From positions 62,001 through 126,000 of the forward strand of contig JACCGJ010010422.1 in NCBI GenBank assembly GCA_013407085.1: a DNA stretch of 64,000 bases, read 5' to 3'. Position numbers and translations under genes: made by a program. Source of the stretch: Atriophallophorus winterbourni. Lineage: Eukaryota > Platyhelminthes > Trematoda > Plagiorchiida > Microphallidae. The notes below the pieces were generated by a model. The model had not been told where the DNA came from. It saw only the letters and a program-made list of their open reading frames with translations, and did no database searches. Positions 31,531 to 42,919 of this stretch are shown here, piece by piece. Positions within the stretch are counted from its first letter, which is position 1. Each line of letters starts with the position of its first letter.

Positions 31531-32697
31531 CTGTATCCGCTCCATCTCCAGCTTTACACAATGCCTCCAATGTGAGCGGTCAAGAGCAAGTTCTTCCCAA
31601 CTCGCCGGGTCAATGCCAAGAGCTTTCATATCTCTTTTGCAAACGTCTTTGTACCGCAAGTGTGGTCTGCCCAATGGTCTACTTCCTAGTTGCAACTCAC
31701 CATAGAGTAGATCTTTCGGAATACGACCATTTTCCATTCTATAGACATGACCAAGCCAGCGCAGGCGGCGCTGTCGCAATAGAGTGAACATGCTCTGTAG
31801 ACCAGCTTTTGAAAGCACTTCAGCATTAGTCACTCTGTCCATCCACGATATGTTCAAGATACGACGGATGCTTCGTAGATGGAAAGCATTCAGCTTCCGT
31901 TCGTGTCTTGCGTGGGTGGTCCCGGTTTCACTGCCGTACAGTAAAACATTTAGTACGCACGCGCTGTACACCATCATCTTCGTCTTTACAGTCAGCTTGC
32001 GGTTACCCCAAACACGAGAGTTCAAACAGGACAGAATAACAGCTGCTCTGCCAATCCGCTTATCAATCTCCGTGTCTAGCGAGAGGTTATCCGCAATGGT
32101 TGAATCAAGGTATGTGAACTGATTTACTGAATCAAGCTGACAGTTTCCAACAGTTATGATGGGAGGCGATACAGTCCCTTGACCAAGGACTTTGGTCTTG
32201 CACATGCTGATTGTTAGCCCAAAGTCTTTGCATGCCGACGAAAAACAGTCCATTGGAGACTGAAGGTGCTCTTGGGAGTGAGCAATAAAGGCTGCATCGT
32301 CGGCAAACAGCAGGTCACGGATAAGCACATTTCGTGCCTTGGTTTGTGCTCTCAACCGGTTTAGGTTGAAAAGCTTGCCATCACTTCGCGTGCGTATGTA
32401 AATGCCTTCTGTCCTCGTCCTGAAAGCGTGCTTCAAAATATGCCGAACAGCGTGTGAGCAAGAACACACCCTTTTTTGACGCCTCGGCGAATTTCAAACG
32501 CATCTGAGATGGAACCGTTAAAATGGACTGAGTCCTTCATGCCTGAGAAGAAAGAAATAACAAGATTGAGCAGTCTTGGGGGACAGCCTGTCAGATCAAA
32601 CATATTGAAAAAACCCTCCCTGCTGACGTAGTCGAATGTCGTCGTCAAATCAATAGAAAGAGCGTATAATGGCATAAACTGTTCCCGACACTCTAGA
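31531..32697 (-). pseudogene. RTE reverse transcriptase, partial
   Basis: A first frame (32433-32675) reads YALSIDLTTTFDYVSREG (motif A) and FEIRRGVKKGCVLAHTLF (the RxGVxQGCxLxPxLF block). A frameshift near 32450 leads to 326 open codons with LLFADDAAFIAHSQEHLQ (motif C near 32290-32320), CKTKVLGQG, TYLDSTI, and the long carboxyl segment RRLRWLGHVYRMENGRIPKD and GRPHLRYKDVCKRD. Motif A reads IDLTTTFD where FDxxKAFD is usual. The last residues after 31531 belong to the inserted PLE. It is one of the best-preserved coding stretches of the window. Confidence 0.85.
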
Positions 32698-33180
32698 TGA
32701 AGTTGGTCGTTTCGTCATCAAGCTAGATGATATCATCAGTAAAAGTTCTTTCGAAGTGAAATGTAATTGGTAATCTTTGTTTTTTATAAGGTCCACCTGA
32801 CCGTTCGCCATCATTTTCGGTTATTGGTCGAATTCACATTTTGCATTCTTCGCCATCGTGCTTTCATTGATCCTTAAGTTGCAACCAATTGAAGTTGCTG
32901 GTTAATTGAGGTCGTTGTTGAGTGCAATGCTCTGATGAATTCTCGCGCACGTCGGTTGTTTTTTGCTGATATCTTCACGTTCTCCAAATCGAATTGGTGC
33001 CTGAATTTATTAACATGCATTGAAATCAATGACCTTGGTTCGTGTCTTCGTACGGTTTTACGGTGTTCATGTAGTCAGCTCAGCTTGCGACCGGTTTGTC
33101 CAATGTAGTATTTCTCGTAATTTCTGCGCGTAATCTCTCGACAATGTTTGGTTGTTCTTTGATTGTCATGTTACCTTTTG
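32697..33180 (-). mobile_element. Penelope-like element fragment, GIY-YIG endonuclease
   Basis: Minus-strand pieces read YEKYYIGQTGRKLS, a stop, LHEHRKTVRRHEPRSLISMH, and FDLENVKISAKNNRRARISSEH, the YIG half of the endonuclease and the following helix. Downstream to about 32700 runs a terminal sequence with CTGATGA and GAAAC boxes, as at the right end of the nested PLE. No RT domain; it abuts the 5'-truncated RTE. Confidence 0.7.
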
Positions 33181-34985
33181 TATTGTTGAAGTGATTACGT
33201 AATGATGACGTTTGTTTGTGCGCTATTTCTGATATATTCTAAACATACGGAAGAGCACATCTGACTCTGGTTTCAGCATCGTTGCTTTGTTGGGTGCAGT
33301 AGACCTTGTTTCATAGTACGAAGCTTCTTGGGTATCCATTCTTATCCATGTACTGTGTGTACTAATCGCGTTTGACCGATTGACGTTCTCTTGTGTTGTG
33401 GGATTCGTAGATTAACGTGTTTTAAGTTATAAAAGCTCGATCACATGGGTGAATCAGGACGTAATAGTCAAATACGTGTGAACGCGAAGGTTGACGTAGC
33501 TCATGTTGCTTCGAGCGTTCTGAAGCCTGTGAACAACGTAAAACATGTTAAAACAGAATGTGCGTTTTGGTGTCAATTGACCCATCGTAATCCCTCATTA
33601 TCTTCTCCCCTAATACTATCACAAAGACTGTGTGAATTGTAATTTTACGCAAAAGAATGATTCCTGTTCAAGAAGCAGCGTACACGTTTAAAAGTATACA
33701 TTGCTCAACACAGACGAAATAAATAGATACATTTCCATGGTAATTCTGTTAAAGCAAAGGTTAGAATATAAGAACGCTCAAAATAGATATCTGCGAGTCA
33801 AATTTCCTAATGTTTCGCGCTGACCAACAGTACGACCAGTATATATTTGTGTAAGGGATTGTTTTAAATAAGTTGAAAATGGAATGTGTGTTTAAGTATA
33901 AATGAAATATGGTGAATGGGCACAAATCAAAGCATTTTGGGTAAATGGACTTTGACCTCAGGTTTGCTAATTATCAGGAGTTTCTCGAATGCGATTAGGA
34001 GGGTGGCCGTTTGATGGCACGAAAGCTACTTCCTGGTGATCTATGTTATCGGTATCTCGTGCTCCACTTAAATCGATTACGAAATATTTTTGAGCTTACT
34101 GAAGAATTTGTACGGAGTCGGCGAAATAAATGGTCAGGGAACGTAAATACGAAGATGTATGTAGATATGTCTCTTGAAATGTGGGATGTTCGGCATGTTG
34201 ATTAGTGGATAACTCGTAAAGAGTTTTATTTAGGAACAGCCAACAATTATGAGGCAGGTTGAGAGTACTGACGGGACCCAGCTCGAAAGCAGAATAAACG
34301 AGGGCATTTTTGACGATGTTACCAATAATAAAAACGCACTAATTGCAAAGTCTTTGTTCATAGTGCTGGGTTTCGATTAGTCTTTATTGTGGCTAACTTT
34401 TGAGAGAGAAATTTCGCGACAAAGCTGTTAATAAAATAATGATAAACTGTAGGCTTAATGTGATTGATTTTTCGAGTGTAGTTTAGCTCCCGAAATTACG
34501 ACACTTTCTCAGGAGCAATAGTAGCTAGTAAAGCAAATTCCTTCATCCAGTGATGTATGAAAGCTTTTGCACAAGTTTCAAAATGATGACAGCTAAAAAT
34601 CCATCATTCAAGCCTGTAACACCTATTAAAGTATACGAAAAACCGCAAGAAAGTGCTTATTCACAATAATGACCAAGGTAAACGCCCTTTCAGCAATCAG
34701 TAACGTGCAATTAAACCGTAGGAACTATATTTTTGACAATGATTGATGCTTCGCTTGAAGTCTCAAGGCATATAAAAAATATAACAGCGATTGTTATTTG
34801 GGTTCCAGGTGTTTGTAACTTTAAAATGTCATTAAGATTGGATGCATTCTAATATTGTATATCAAAAATTAGAAAGAACAATTTGACGAACTCTAATGGT
34901 AGACATATTTCGGAAGGGAAAAGAGGGGAAAATCGCGTTAGCTCAATCAAGGTCGAAGCAGGTTTCCTGTCATTGTGTATATTAC
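33181..34985. other. Non-coding stretch, no gene recognised
   Basis: About 1.8 kb with only short frames (65 codons at 33445 and 64 at 34011 on the plus strand) lacking domains. 33181-33430 may be more of the PLE upstream of its endonuclease, but no motif can be read. Confidence 0.45.
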
Positions 34986-34989
34986 GTTG

Positions 34990-35990
34990 AATACACAGGT
35001 AATCAATACCCCATTAGCAATGTCAACTCACGCGTTTTCCGTCCGCTTGTCGATCGCATCATAATTTACGACTGAGCTCAGATTTCCCAATGTCGAACAT
35101 GTACGCCAACAAATCCCGAAAAATGAAGAACGCTTAGTGGTCAAAGCTTTTATTATCGAGAAAGCACGCATCGAACTTTTAGCGGTAGATATGGTCACTA
35201 CAAAAATATCATCAACATGTTGCTGTCGGCTGCCTCTTATCTCATTTGCCAGTCGATTCCGTGGAAATCGGTTCACTACACACATGTTGAACTTGGTTTA
35301 TCGACCTTGACCAATTGTGTATCGGTCAATAGCGGTTGAGATCTAGATCTGTTTTTTACCCGGGAATATCATCATTTGAACTGTACTTATGCGATTCCTC
35401 CAAAGTTGGAATGGTCGCAGGTTTTAAATTTTTGTCATCGCTCTTTTCGGCGTTTTATTCTTTTGCGTTGTACCGATGGGTGATGTTCTACATGTAATCC
35501 AAGAGCTCATAGTTGACAATCGTCGGTAACGAAATTCAAGCCTTGATAATATTAACAACAAGAAAGTAGTTGAAATTGATAATAGAAATACGAGGGATTT
35601 CACCCTATTGTGACGTGACGTTTTATTGACTTAGTACTTAATCGTTTAGCTGCGAACTTTCGAAAACTTCAAAGTAGATTCCGACAGGTTTATTGCATTT
35701 AATTGAACTATAACTGCAGAATCAGCAACAGTGTTCGATGAGTCGTAAATATAGTGACTGTCACTAGCCAATCTGCAGATATAACTAAAGTGACTAATCT
35801 CAGACGAAAAAATGAGCATCCTATGATGCAACAAATGGGATGTCTGCGAACTGTAATTGGTATATACCGTGATGTTGCGACCTTCAATTAAATCTTTGAA
35901 CAAATCAAATTGTCTTTAAATGACAGTTCTTGATTAAATGTTCTGTATCTAGTCTGACAGGGATGAAGTTGATGTAGAAGTGAAAGGGAT
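34990..35990 (-). mobile_element. Ty3/gypsy-type LTR retrotransposon pol remnant
   Basis: Minus-strand 35646-35903 reads FKDLIEGRNITVYTNYSSQT, then HFSYICRLASDSHYIYDSSN and TVADSAVIVQLNAI. This follows the gypsy RNase H end (F...IEGR.F.I.TDH..L ... R....YI..F..DI.YV.G..N.VADALSR). About 350 bases on, 35028-35285 gives VVNRFPRNRLANEIRG, QHVDDIFVV and, in another frame, LFKDLLAYMFDIGKSEL, matching the integrase core (IDRFTRWPEA, AF, QF.S.LF..L...LG). Catalytic Asp positions are changed or unreadable. No LTR was identified. Confidence 0.5.
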
Positions 35991-36029
35991 CTGGTTAGCA
36001 CTGTCATCTATATCCTATTGTTTTAGCTA

Positions 36030-36526
36030 GTCCAATTAGCTTTATTTAGATGCGTCAGTCGTGACAGTAAAGCAAGCGCATTGGTCAAGTGAAAGACGTA
36101 AACAAAGTCTTCTTGAAAGGTGTGACCTTGAAACGCTCGAACGAAGTTATTTCCTTCTTGTCCATTGTATATCCGTATCAAATTAAACAGTTGCTGTCCT
36201 AGTCTTTTAGACTGCCCAGCGAAGCATCTGTATTGTTTCATCAGCTCACAAAATCGTTGAAATGCAGCAGCTCAATACATAATTACTTGAAGATAGCGGA
36301 AAGTGTATGCTCAGAAGGCATGTTTGTGATATAATCCCCATGATATCTAAGTGAATTAAATGATACGACATTAAATATTTACTTACCAGGGGTAAGTTTA
36401 ACAATGTATTAAAGAAACTGCCAAAAATTGTCATAAAATTATTAGACATATTCGCCATTTGACAAGCTGGCATATAGTACATAGCACCAAATAATGTTTT
36501 GAATTCCGTCTTGGAGATGTCTTCCT
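36030..36526 (-). CDS. Candidate two-exon gene fragment of unknown function
   Basis: On the minus strand an acceptor-like aaccttcacttag precedes an open exon of 45 residues starting EDISKTEFKTLFGAMYYMPA and ending NTLLNLPL at a perfect donor gtaagt (about 36393-36388). About 125 bases on, an acceptor-like attttgtgag leads in the same phase to LMKQYRCFAGQSKRLGQQLF, an amphipathic helix-rich stretch ending NKANWTS at a stop. Phase 0 on both sides and the absence of stops favour real exons. I do not recognise the protein; it has no membrane helix and looks like an all-alpha repeat protein. Upstream exons, if any, were not found. Confidence 0.4.
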
Positions 36527-37250
36527 AAGTGAAGGTTATTTGACTATAACCACGAAGTCAAGGCTTAAGCTAGAAATGTGACAACTTTCGCTGGGTGATG
36601 TTATCGTTTCCCTGATCGTTTAGAGCTATCAGGAAACTGCAGGATCATGTGCAGCAAACGGTAATTTCTATAGAATGCTGATGATAGTAGCAAAGTTAAT
36701 AGCCAGGCGGTTTTGTGCCTTTGTCTACTGAGTCTTTGGATAACTTGTCACTTAGTGCGATCCTTAGAATGGGATACAATATGAATTTAAAAACCCATCT
36801 ATATAAAACGCAATTTTAATGCCGCAAGCTCTCTCTTGATTATGGTTGTGAAACAACTGTACAGAAAAAATGGTGTGGATATGCCAAATTCAAACATATC
36901 ATCAGCAATGATCGCTACTACTCCAGCTAGTGTTGGGGTACCGATGACTGCCATGTGTAATCATGGTTGCCAAAGGTTATTCAACATTGATACATCGAAG
37001 GGTTTGCGGTTTTATCTTGCGACGGGATGGCTGAAACGTTTTCTATCCATTAGCTCAACACGAGCAAGTTATCCCGATCATTTTTCATTAAACTTTGCAG
37101 TTCAGACTTTAGAACATACAGTTTCCGTTTATTATATCACCAGAAACTGGCTAGTTGCGGAAAGAAGAGAATGACTGTTATGTGCTTACATACTTACTAC
37201 CCTTACATTACCTTTCGGCTTGTGTTAGTCTGATATCGAAGAGAGCTCAA
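36527..37250. other. No gene recognised
   Basis: A 112-codon plus-strand frame at 36836-37174 has no domain or codon pattern I can support. On the opposite strand a hydrophobic frame (MAVIGTPTLAGVVAIIADDM...) about 50 residues long is open near 36838-36950 without clear splice signals. Confidence 0.35.
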
Positions 37251-37259
37251 ATTTAAACA

Positions 37260-38150
37260 AAACACAACGTATAATACTTAACATTCAAAATTGATAGCTT
37301 GATGCTCCTTTTGGTGTACGCGAACGATATATCTGAAATATAAGGCATTAAAGTCATTTTATTTACGGATGTGATCAATGTTTGAGCTAGCGTGCGCAGC
37401 TTTGAAGATTGCCAACTTCTAAAAATGCTCTCGATGCACTTCATACGTGGTCCATACGAAACTGTCTACCATTAAACATCCAAAAATGTAAAATGTTAAA
37501 CGTAAATCCTTCGAATTCACATAATCTCTGGTATCTCAGCAACTTCCATGGGTTACGGAAGAGAAAGACCTGGGTGTGTGTATTAGCAGTAACCTGAAGT
37601 CTTCATGGCATTGTTCTGTGGTACACAAATGTCCTGTCAAACCTTCACATTGCTCAGAAGGATATTTGGTAGTTTCACAAAGCAGGTACGTCCACGGATA
37701 ATTATCACTTGTATCCGACCCGCCATGCATTGCGCTGTTCAAGCATGGTCCCCATGGTTACAGAACGACATGGCTTTTCTGCCAAGTGTATACCACCATG
37801 CGATAAAAAATGGTGACCGGACTATAAAACTACGAGGCGGGGATCGCAACTCTGAACTTATTTGACTTTCCGTACCGCCGTATCAAATGTGATTTGATCC
37901 TGCTGTTTAACATTCAGAATACAGTGAATCACGCACTTGAACCTGTTTCATCGGCAAGAAGCCAATGATAACAAGTTTCTTGGCCACAAATTAACCATTC
38001 CACGCTCTAGATCAGAATGTTAAAGGTTCTTCTTTACTATCCGAATAGGTTTTATATGGGACTCTCTGTCTTCACACAATTTTTTCATCGAGCCTTAACG
38101 GGTTCAAAGCTGAACTTGACAAGCATATGTTGACCGAATCCATCCTGACA
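37260..38150 (+). mobile_element. CR1-type LINE remnant, palm end to carboxyl end
   Basis: Plus-strand pieces: LVYANDISEI and ILFTDVINV (a ruined FADDI box) near 37310-37375, then LHTWSIRNCLPLNIQKCKML at about 37440. Later frames give VTEEKDLGVCISSNLKSSW, then a damaged PxMxYAVxAWSPWLQxDM region near 37720-37770, and a terminal FKAELDKHMLTES near 38105-38145. It is the same subfamily as CR1 'D'. 5'-truncated. Confidence 0.75.
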
Positions 38151-38154
38151 CCTC

Positions 38155-40230
38155 AGCGAAATGCACTCCGCGTGCGTAGGTAAATACTTTCTGTTCGCGC
38201 CCTAAAACCGTGCTTCAGAAGCAGAGCAAATAAAATACTGAAAAACGTGGAAACAAGAACACATCCTTGTTTGACGCTTCGGCGAATTTCAAAGGCTTCT
38301 GGATGGAAACCATTAAAATAATCTTGACCATTCATTACAGATTGGAACGAAATAACTAGTTTGAACAATCTTAATGGGGCAGTCTATAAGATCAAGCATT
38401 CTGAAACGAACCTATCTGCTGACGAACACGAACGCCTTTGTTAAATCGCTAAAAACAGCGTATAACGGCACGCTGTTCCCGACACTATTCTTAGAGTTGT
38501 TTCGGTGATAAAATAATGCCAACGGTTAATCTTTCGGTGAGGAAGCCACATTGAGATTCGGAGTAAATTCTATCAGCTAAAAATTGTAAGACATTAGCAA
38601 ACAATTTGCCTACAACATACAGAAGATCGATTCCTCTGTAACTGTTGCAGTCGCCTCTATCACCTTTATTTTTATACAGCGGCATGATATTAATGTCTCG
38701 CATCTCTTGTGGGACACACTCCTCCTGCCAGCGCTGAAGAAGCAAATGGTGAAGAGGTTGTAATAATGCTGCTCTACAGCATTTGATGGGCTCAGGTGGA
38801 ATTTTGTCGTCACCAGGGGCATTCTCACTCGTTAAGTGGTCGATTGCCCTATTGAGCTCATCAAGAGTAGGAGGAGTATCTAGATAATCAAGGGTCGGCA
38901 ACCGCTCGACATTTTCAAATACATGCGGAAAAACCCTACTGGCCGTAGAGATGAGTTTTGTCGATAATCGGGTTACCAGATACAGACTTAATAGGAGCCG
39001 TTTTAAGATTGTTTGGAACAATGGCTCTCTTGATCCAATCATAAATCCCGTGAAAATTTCCAGTATCGGCCGCTTTTGAATACTGAGGCTGATTGCAGTC
39101 CAATAGTCATTTGCACATCGTCCTGCAGTCTGTTGGACCTTATATTCCGCTGCCCTAAGGAGTCGTAAGTTTTCAGCTGTTAGCATACCTTTGAACGTCA
39201 ATAATGCTGACCGTTTCTCATTCAACACAGCAGTCATCTCAGAAGCTCTTGCTTTGAACCAGTTGCTCGTTCGTGCTTTCTTCGAATCGTGAGTGGAAAG
39301 TGTGACTCGGCATATGCAGCTTTTAACCGATGCCCAGTTTTCTGAAGCCGAATCGGATGGGGTTGTTTTGTTCAAACTGTTCATGAAGAATTTTGCTAAT
39401 CGCGCAGCTGATGAGGTTCGCATATGCGAGTGACGTCTATCCTTGGGTCAGCAGAAAATTTGGTGCGATGAAATCTCGACTGGGGAAGCTTCGTTTTGCA
39501 CAAACCAGCGTTTGATCAGTGTCGCCGTCTGTGCTTTGATATGATCTGTTGAGGAGTATGCTTACAAAATTAGTGCGCCTAACAAGAATTACATCATGCT
39601 GATGCTAACGCTTAGCTCTAGGATGTTTCCAAGAGAATTCATGCGATGGTTTTTTTGAAAGAATGTCTTGCTGGCACAAAGACTAAACTGTGTGCACAGC
39701 TATGAAAGACGTTGTCAATTCTCATTGGTTTTACCTACACCGAACTATTAGAAACAATTTTTCCAAGCCCCGTAATTTGAACCAACTCTGGTATTGAAAT
39801 CACCCATACCACTCCACAGTATTATAGAGTCAGGATTTTGATGACTATTATGTGGTTATGATAAAAATCGTCTTTTTCAGCTTGAGTCGAAGAAATCTTC
39901 GGTGCATAAACGCTGACCAGCGTAATAGTTCCAGTTCTGCACCTTAGATTTAGAGTTCAAATTCGTTTGCTCCCGCTGCTGTTTGGTTCTGCTGCTCCAT
40001 GCAGTCGATACTCATCACAGCCCCTTCTTTTCCAAAAATGTGTAATCTCTTTCTGCTAACATACTAGTGTCTGGTCTATTGTTGACAGCCGCGCCGATCT
40101 TCAGTTTCTTAGTTCATTTTTTAGTCATGGCTGATTTTCTTACGCCCCTAATATCCAAAACATCGTCATGAAATCCCGGGAGCATGGACATGGTTTTTAT
40201 TTATATGGTAACAACAGAGCGAACGTTTGA
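38155..40230 (-). mobile_element. RTE-type LINE, endonuclease plus reverse transcriptase, 3'-truncated
   Basis: On the minus strand, from 40230 downward: an endonuclease in broken frames (TITLVSVYAPKISSTQAEKDDFY near 39930), then a 310-codon open frame 38491-39423, then 38153-38368 with FEIRRSVKQGCVLVSTFF. The element ends abruptly in the palm against a plus-strand CR1 remnant. It belongs to the same RTE group as the copy at 31.5-32.7 kb but covers the complementary 5' part. Confidence 0.8.
38491..39423 (-). pseudogene. RTE linker and reverse transcriptase fingers, long open frame
   Basis: An uninterrupted frame of 310 codons. The first 150 residues are the helical linker between endonuclease and RT. 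Then come LDELNRAIDHLTSENAPGDD (the K...GxDxIPPE block, here NAPGDDKIPPEPIKC), MRDINIMPLYKNKGDRGDCN then NSYRGIDLLYVVGKLFANVL (fingers), and SESQCGFLTERLT (the QxGFRxxRST block). A frameshift follows before motif A. The length without a stop suggests a fairly young copy. Confidence 0.8.
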
Positions 40231-40680
40231 GGTACACCATAATCGTGGGAAGGTGCATAATGGGAACGACGGGTGTTGGTTGTCATGGGCGTGTCAGACC
40301 ATTTGAATTGTAATAAAGATGGACAAAATTAAATAAGCGAGTTGCTGATATAATAACAATATGAATATGTGAGTTGATACCATTTATTTGAATCATTGTT
40401 GAAATCCAAATATCCTATTCCGATTTCGGTAATAGATTATAAATACCAGATCTACGAAAGTGAATCTAATGATCAAATATATTAACTTGTATTCTCGAAC
40501 AATTTATTCTCATTCCTGTGGATTTTTCGAACGTTCTATTGCATCATATTTCCGCTTGTGTTTATAGGAGCCGACTGATGAAACGAAGGGACTATATAAC
40601 GCTCGCAGGCTATATATTTCCATGTATCGATTGGAGCATCAATTTTATTCAAATCTGACTCAGTGACATATCAAGGACAC
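40231..40680. other. Spacer, no gene recognised
   Basis: AT-rich, with no frame or repeat that I can place. It lies between the RTE 5' end and the truncated 3' end of CR1 'F'. Confidence 0.4.
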
Positions 40681-40684
40681 TGGA

Positions 40685-41568
40685 TTATTGTCCAATCGTC
40701 CCTGGCCAACAGGAGGTTGGATAGGCAGGAATGCCCTAACCGGAAACCATGCTGTTCATGAGCAAGGGTGTGATTATCTTCGAGGTGTCGTGTGACGGTG
40801 TCGGCTATGGTATTTCCATGACCTTTTAGATAACAGGCAGCAAGGTCACCGGGCGGTAATTAGCTGGTAAGGTGCGGTCGCCCACTTTAAATACCGGATT
40901 GATCAAGCCTTGTTTCCAAGCTTGTGGGACTTCGGCTGAGTCAAGTGAACGCTAGAAATATAACGCCGGTTCTTTGGAGATATATGCTGCGACTACAATC
41001 AAGGCTTTTGAGTGTATTTGGCCTATACCCAAGGAGCTATTCTGCAGCAGGTGGATCAATTTGTGGTAGACAACGTCGCGGCTAAAGATGATTAAGCTCA
41101 ATGAAGGCACAGGAGACAGTGGTGCTAGTATGACTACTGACTGTGGGGCAGCACGAAAATGGGAGCGTACAGCACGCTCGAAATGCTGGCTGCTTCTTCA
41201 GGTGATGTAGATAGACCCGAGGGTGTCTTGAGCAAAGGGATACCTGTTTTCAATTTTCCCCAAGCGTTGATCTCCTTATATAACAGATTAGGGTTGCCTA
41301 GAAATCTCAAGATTAGTTGGTGTTAATAAAGGAATCGATCATCACTTTTGAGAGATGTACACTGGTTTCGCAATAATATGTAGAATTCCCAGTTCTGTGG
41401 GGTTGGGCATCGAGAGAATGTATGCCATGCAAGATTCCTTTGTGCAATCATTTTTCTGATTCGGCTTCTAATTTTCGGTCGGTCGTGTTTTGTTCGCATT
41501 GCCTTTATCGTCGACGATAGGTCAAGTAATATGTGCCATCTTGTAACAAAAACTCCAAGCAGTATCAA
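40685..41568 (-). pseudogene. Linker and partial reverse transcriptase of CR1 'F'
   Basis: The frame 41323-41568 carries RPKIRSRIRKMIAQRNLAWH, the basic linker also seen in CR1 'C' and 'G' (RIRSRTRKWLTKRNLA). Then fragments near 40680-40960 read AEVPQAWKQGLINPVFKVGD, ANYRPVTLLPVI, and EQHGFRLGHSCLSNLLLARD. Motifs A and C are absent. Confidence 0.7.
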
Positions 41569-42568
41569 TTATGTAGCAGGTCACACGTGTTCACGGCAAC
41601 AAGCTCACGCAGTAGCGTGTATTTCGTAATCCTCAGAGTAATGGAGTCCGGTATCTTCGCATAATGAGAATAGCAGATGTAGTCAACTATCAGCATGACA
41701 TTATCACCATGGCCCAGTGGTGGTTCAATCGGCATGTTTTCGATCATCAGTTCTTCGTTCGTGAGTATCAGATCGAGGGTGGACGGACCTGGTGGCCGCA
41801 TAATCGTGTTGGTTACTTGACATGGCTGTACAGCGGATAGGTACCAATCAATTCTAAAAGTCACGCCTAAACTAATGGGTGAAGGAGCCTGACGATACAC
41901 CCGGAGAGTTGAAGTCTCTTATTATGAGGACATGGGTGAAGTGTTGAGAAAGTCCGAGTCGGGTGGCAGCCATCAAAGAAGAGTCTGTACTGGATTCTGC
42001 ATCTGGAGGGCGGTAGATCACACCCAACAAGGCCACATAGTCACGCTGCAAGGAAACTCAACACCACAGAGTGTTTGGGACAGATATATCGGTCTCTTGG
42101 ATCGTTTCACAGCGTAGTGCTTGATTGTAATACAATTGGACACCTTCACCCCTAATCTCACAATCAATGCGAAATGACAGCATGTTTGGGAGCATTAGTT
42201 CTGTATTCAAAATTTTTGGGATCAACTAGGTTTCTGTGATGGCAATGAGATCTATTTTTTGAATGAAGCTGTTGTAATTCGAAGAATTTGTTAATGAATC
42301 CTCGGTTGTTCGTATAGCAAAAGGACAGTGTATCGCGGTGGAGTTGGGTGTCGTGCGGTGTACCATCTAGAAACCGATCCGGAAATGATAGGCTGGGGTG
42401 TTTTTTTGTTGCGGCTGCTTCATATAATTCCGGCTGAACGACCTCGGTTAGTGGGTCGGTAGATTTCGGCTCAGATCTAATCCAATTGGTATAGATAGAC
42501 GATCGAAGGCGAATTTCTGAAGGAGCTTTCCATCGGTTCACATACCAACAGTCGAGCACCAGCGTCAT
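41565..42568 (-). pseudogene. AP-type endonuclease remnant of CR1 'F'
   Basis: The frame 42164-42568 ends with LSFCYTNNRGFINKFFELQQ, the endonuclease start (YTNxRG...KxxEL). In the next bases an ITET-like box is readable in another frame. The frame 41565-41900 holds PSTLDLILTNEELMIENMPI then PPLGHGDNVMLI, where the SDH box reads GDN. A preceding VLIIRDFNSPG (near 41905-41935) is the GDFN core with Gly lost. Catalytic residues are therefore damaged. Confidence 0.7.
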
Positions 42569-42919
42569 TATACTTTCGGACTGGAATGTTATTCAGGTTA
42601 TTCGCGAGACACTGCCTTTGTAGTTAGGTGACTTTGGTAGGCGTTTAGCGATGTTGTGAGTTTGCCCGTTATGTCAGTTTGTTGTTGTATGAAGCGTCAT
42701 TGCTCACATTCGTGAATGTTGCTTTTGCGTTCGTCAACGTCGGAGAGCTCGGGAATGCCGTGTACATATACGCTTAGTTTGTCACTGTCATAATTCCAGT
42801 CACAGAATGTTTTTTCTTGGATTGCATGAGCTACCCATAGTAGGTACGTGGAGATGCGGACTGAGGGAGTTGAGATGTGTGCCGGTGGAGAGAAGCACGG
42901 TTTCAGCTGCTTCAGGGGA

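Larger units (their letters stand above)
30640..32697 (-). mobile_element. RTE-type LINE, 5'-truncated, interrupted by a PLE
   Basis: Reverse-transcriptase and carboxyl region on the minus strand at 31489-32697, and its 3' UTR at 30640-30868. A 662-bp Penelope-like insertion separates the two. The 5' side is cut near 32697 where another PLE fragment begins. The 27.3-kb copy confirms which bases belong to the RTE. Confidence 0.8.

Noticed and set aside
35028..35285. PLE or other reverse transcriptase because of a VDDIF string
   Set aside because: The string QHVDDIFVV at first suggested RT motif C, but the context VNRFPRN upstream and LFKDLLAYMFDIG in another frame fits a gypsy integrase better.
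36836..37174. 112-codon plus-strand gene
   Set aside because: No domain, no splice signals and no repeat family match; an open frame on the opposite strand overlaps it.
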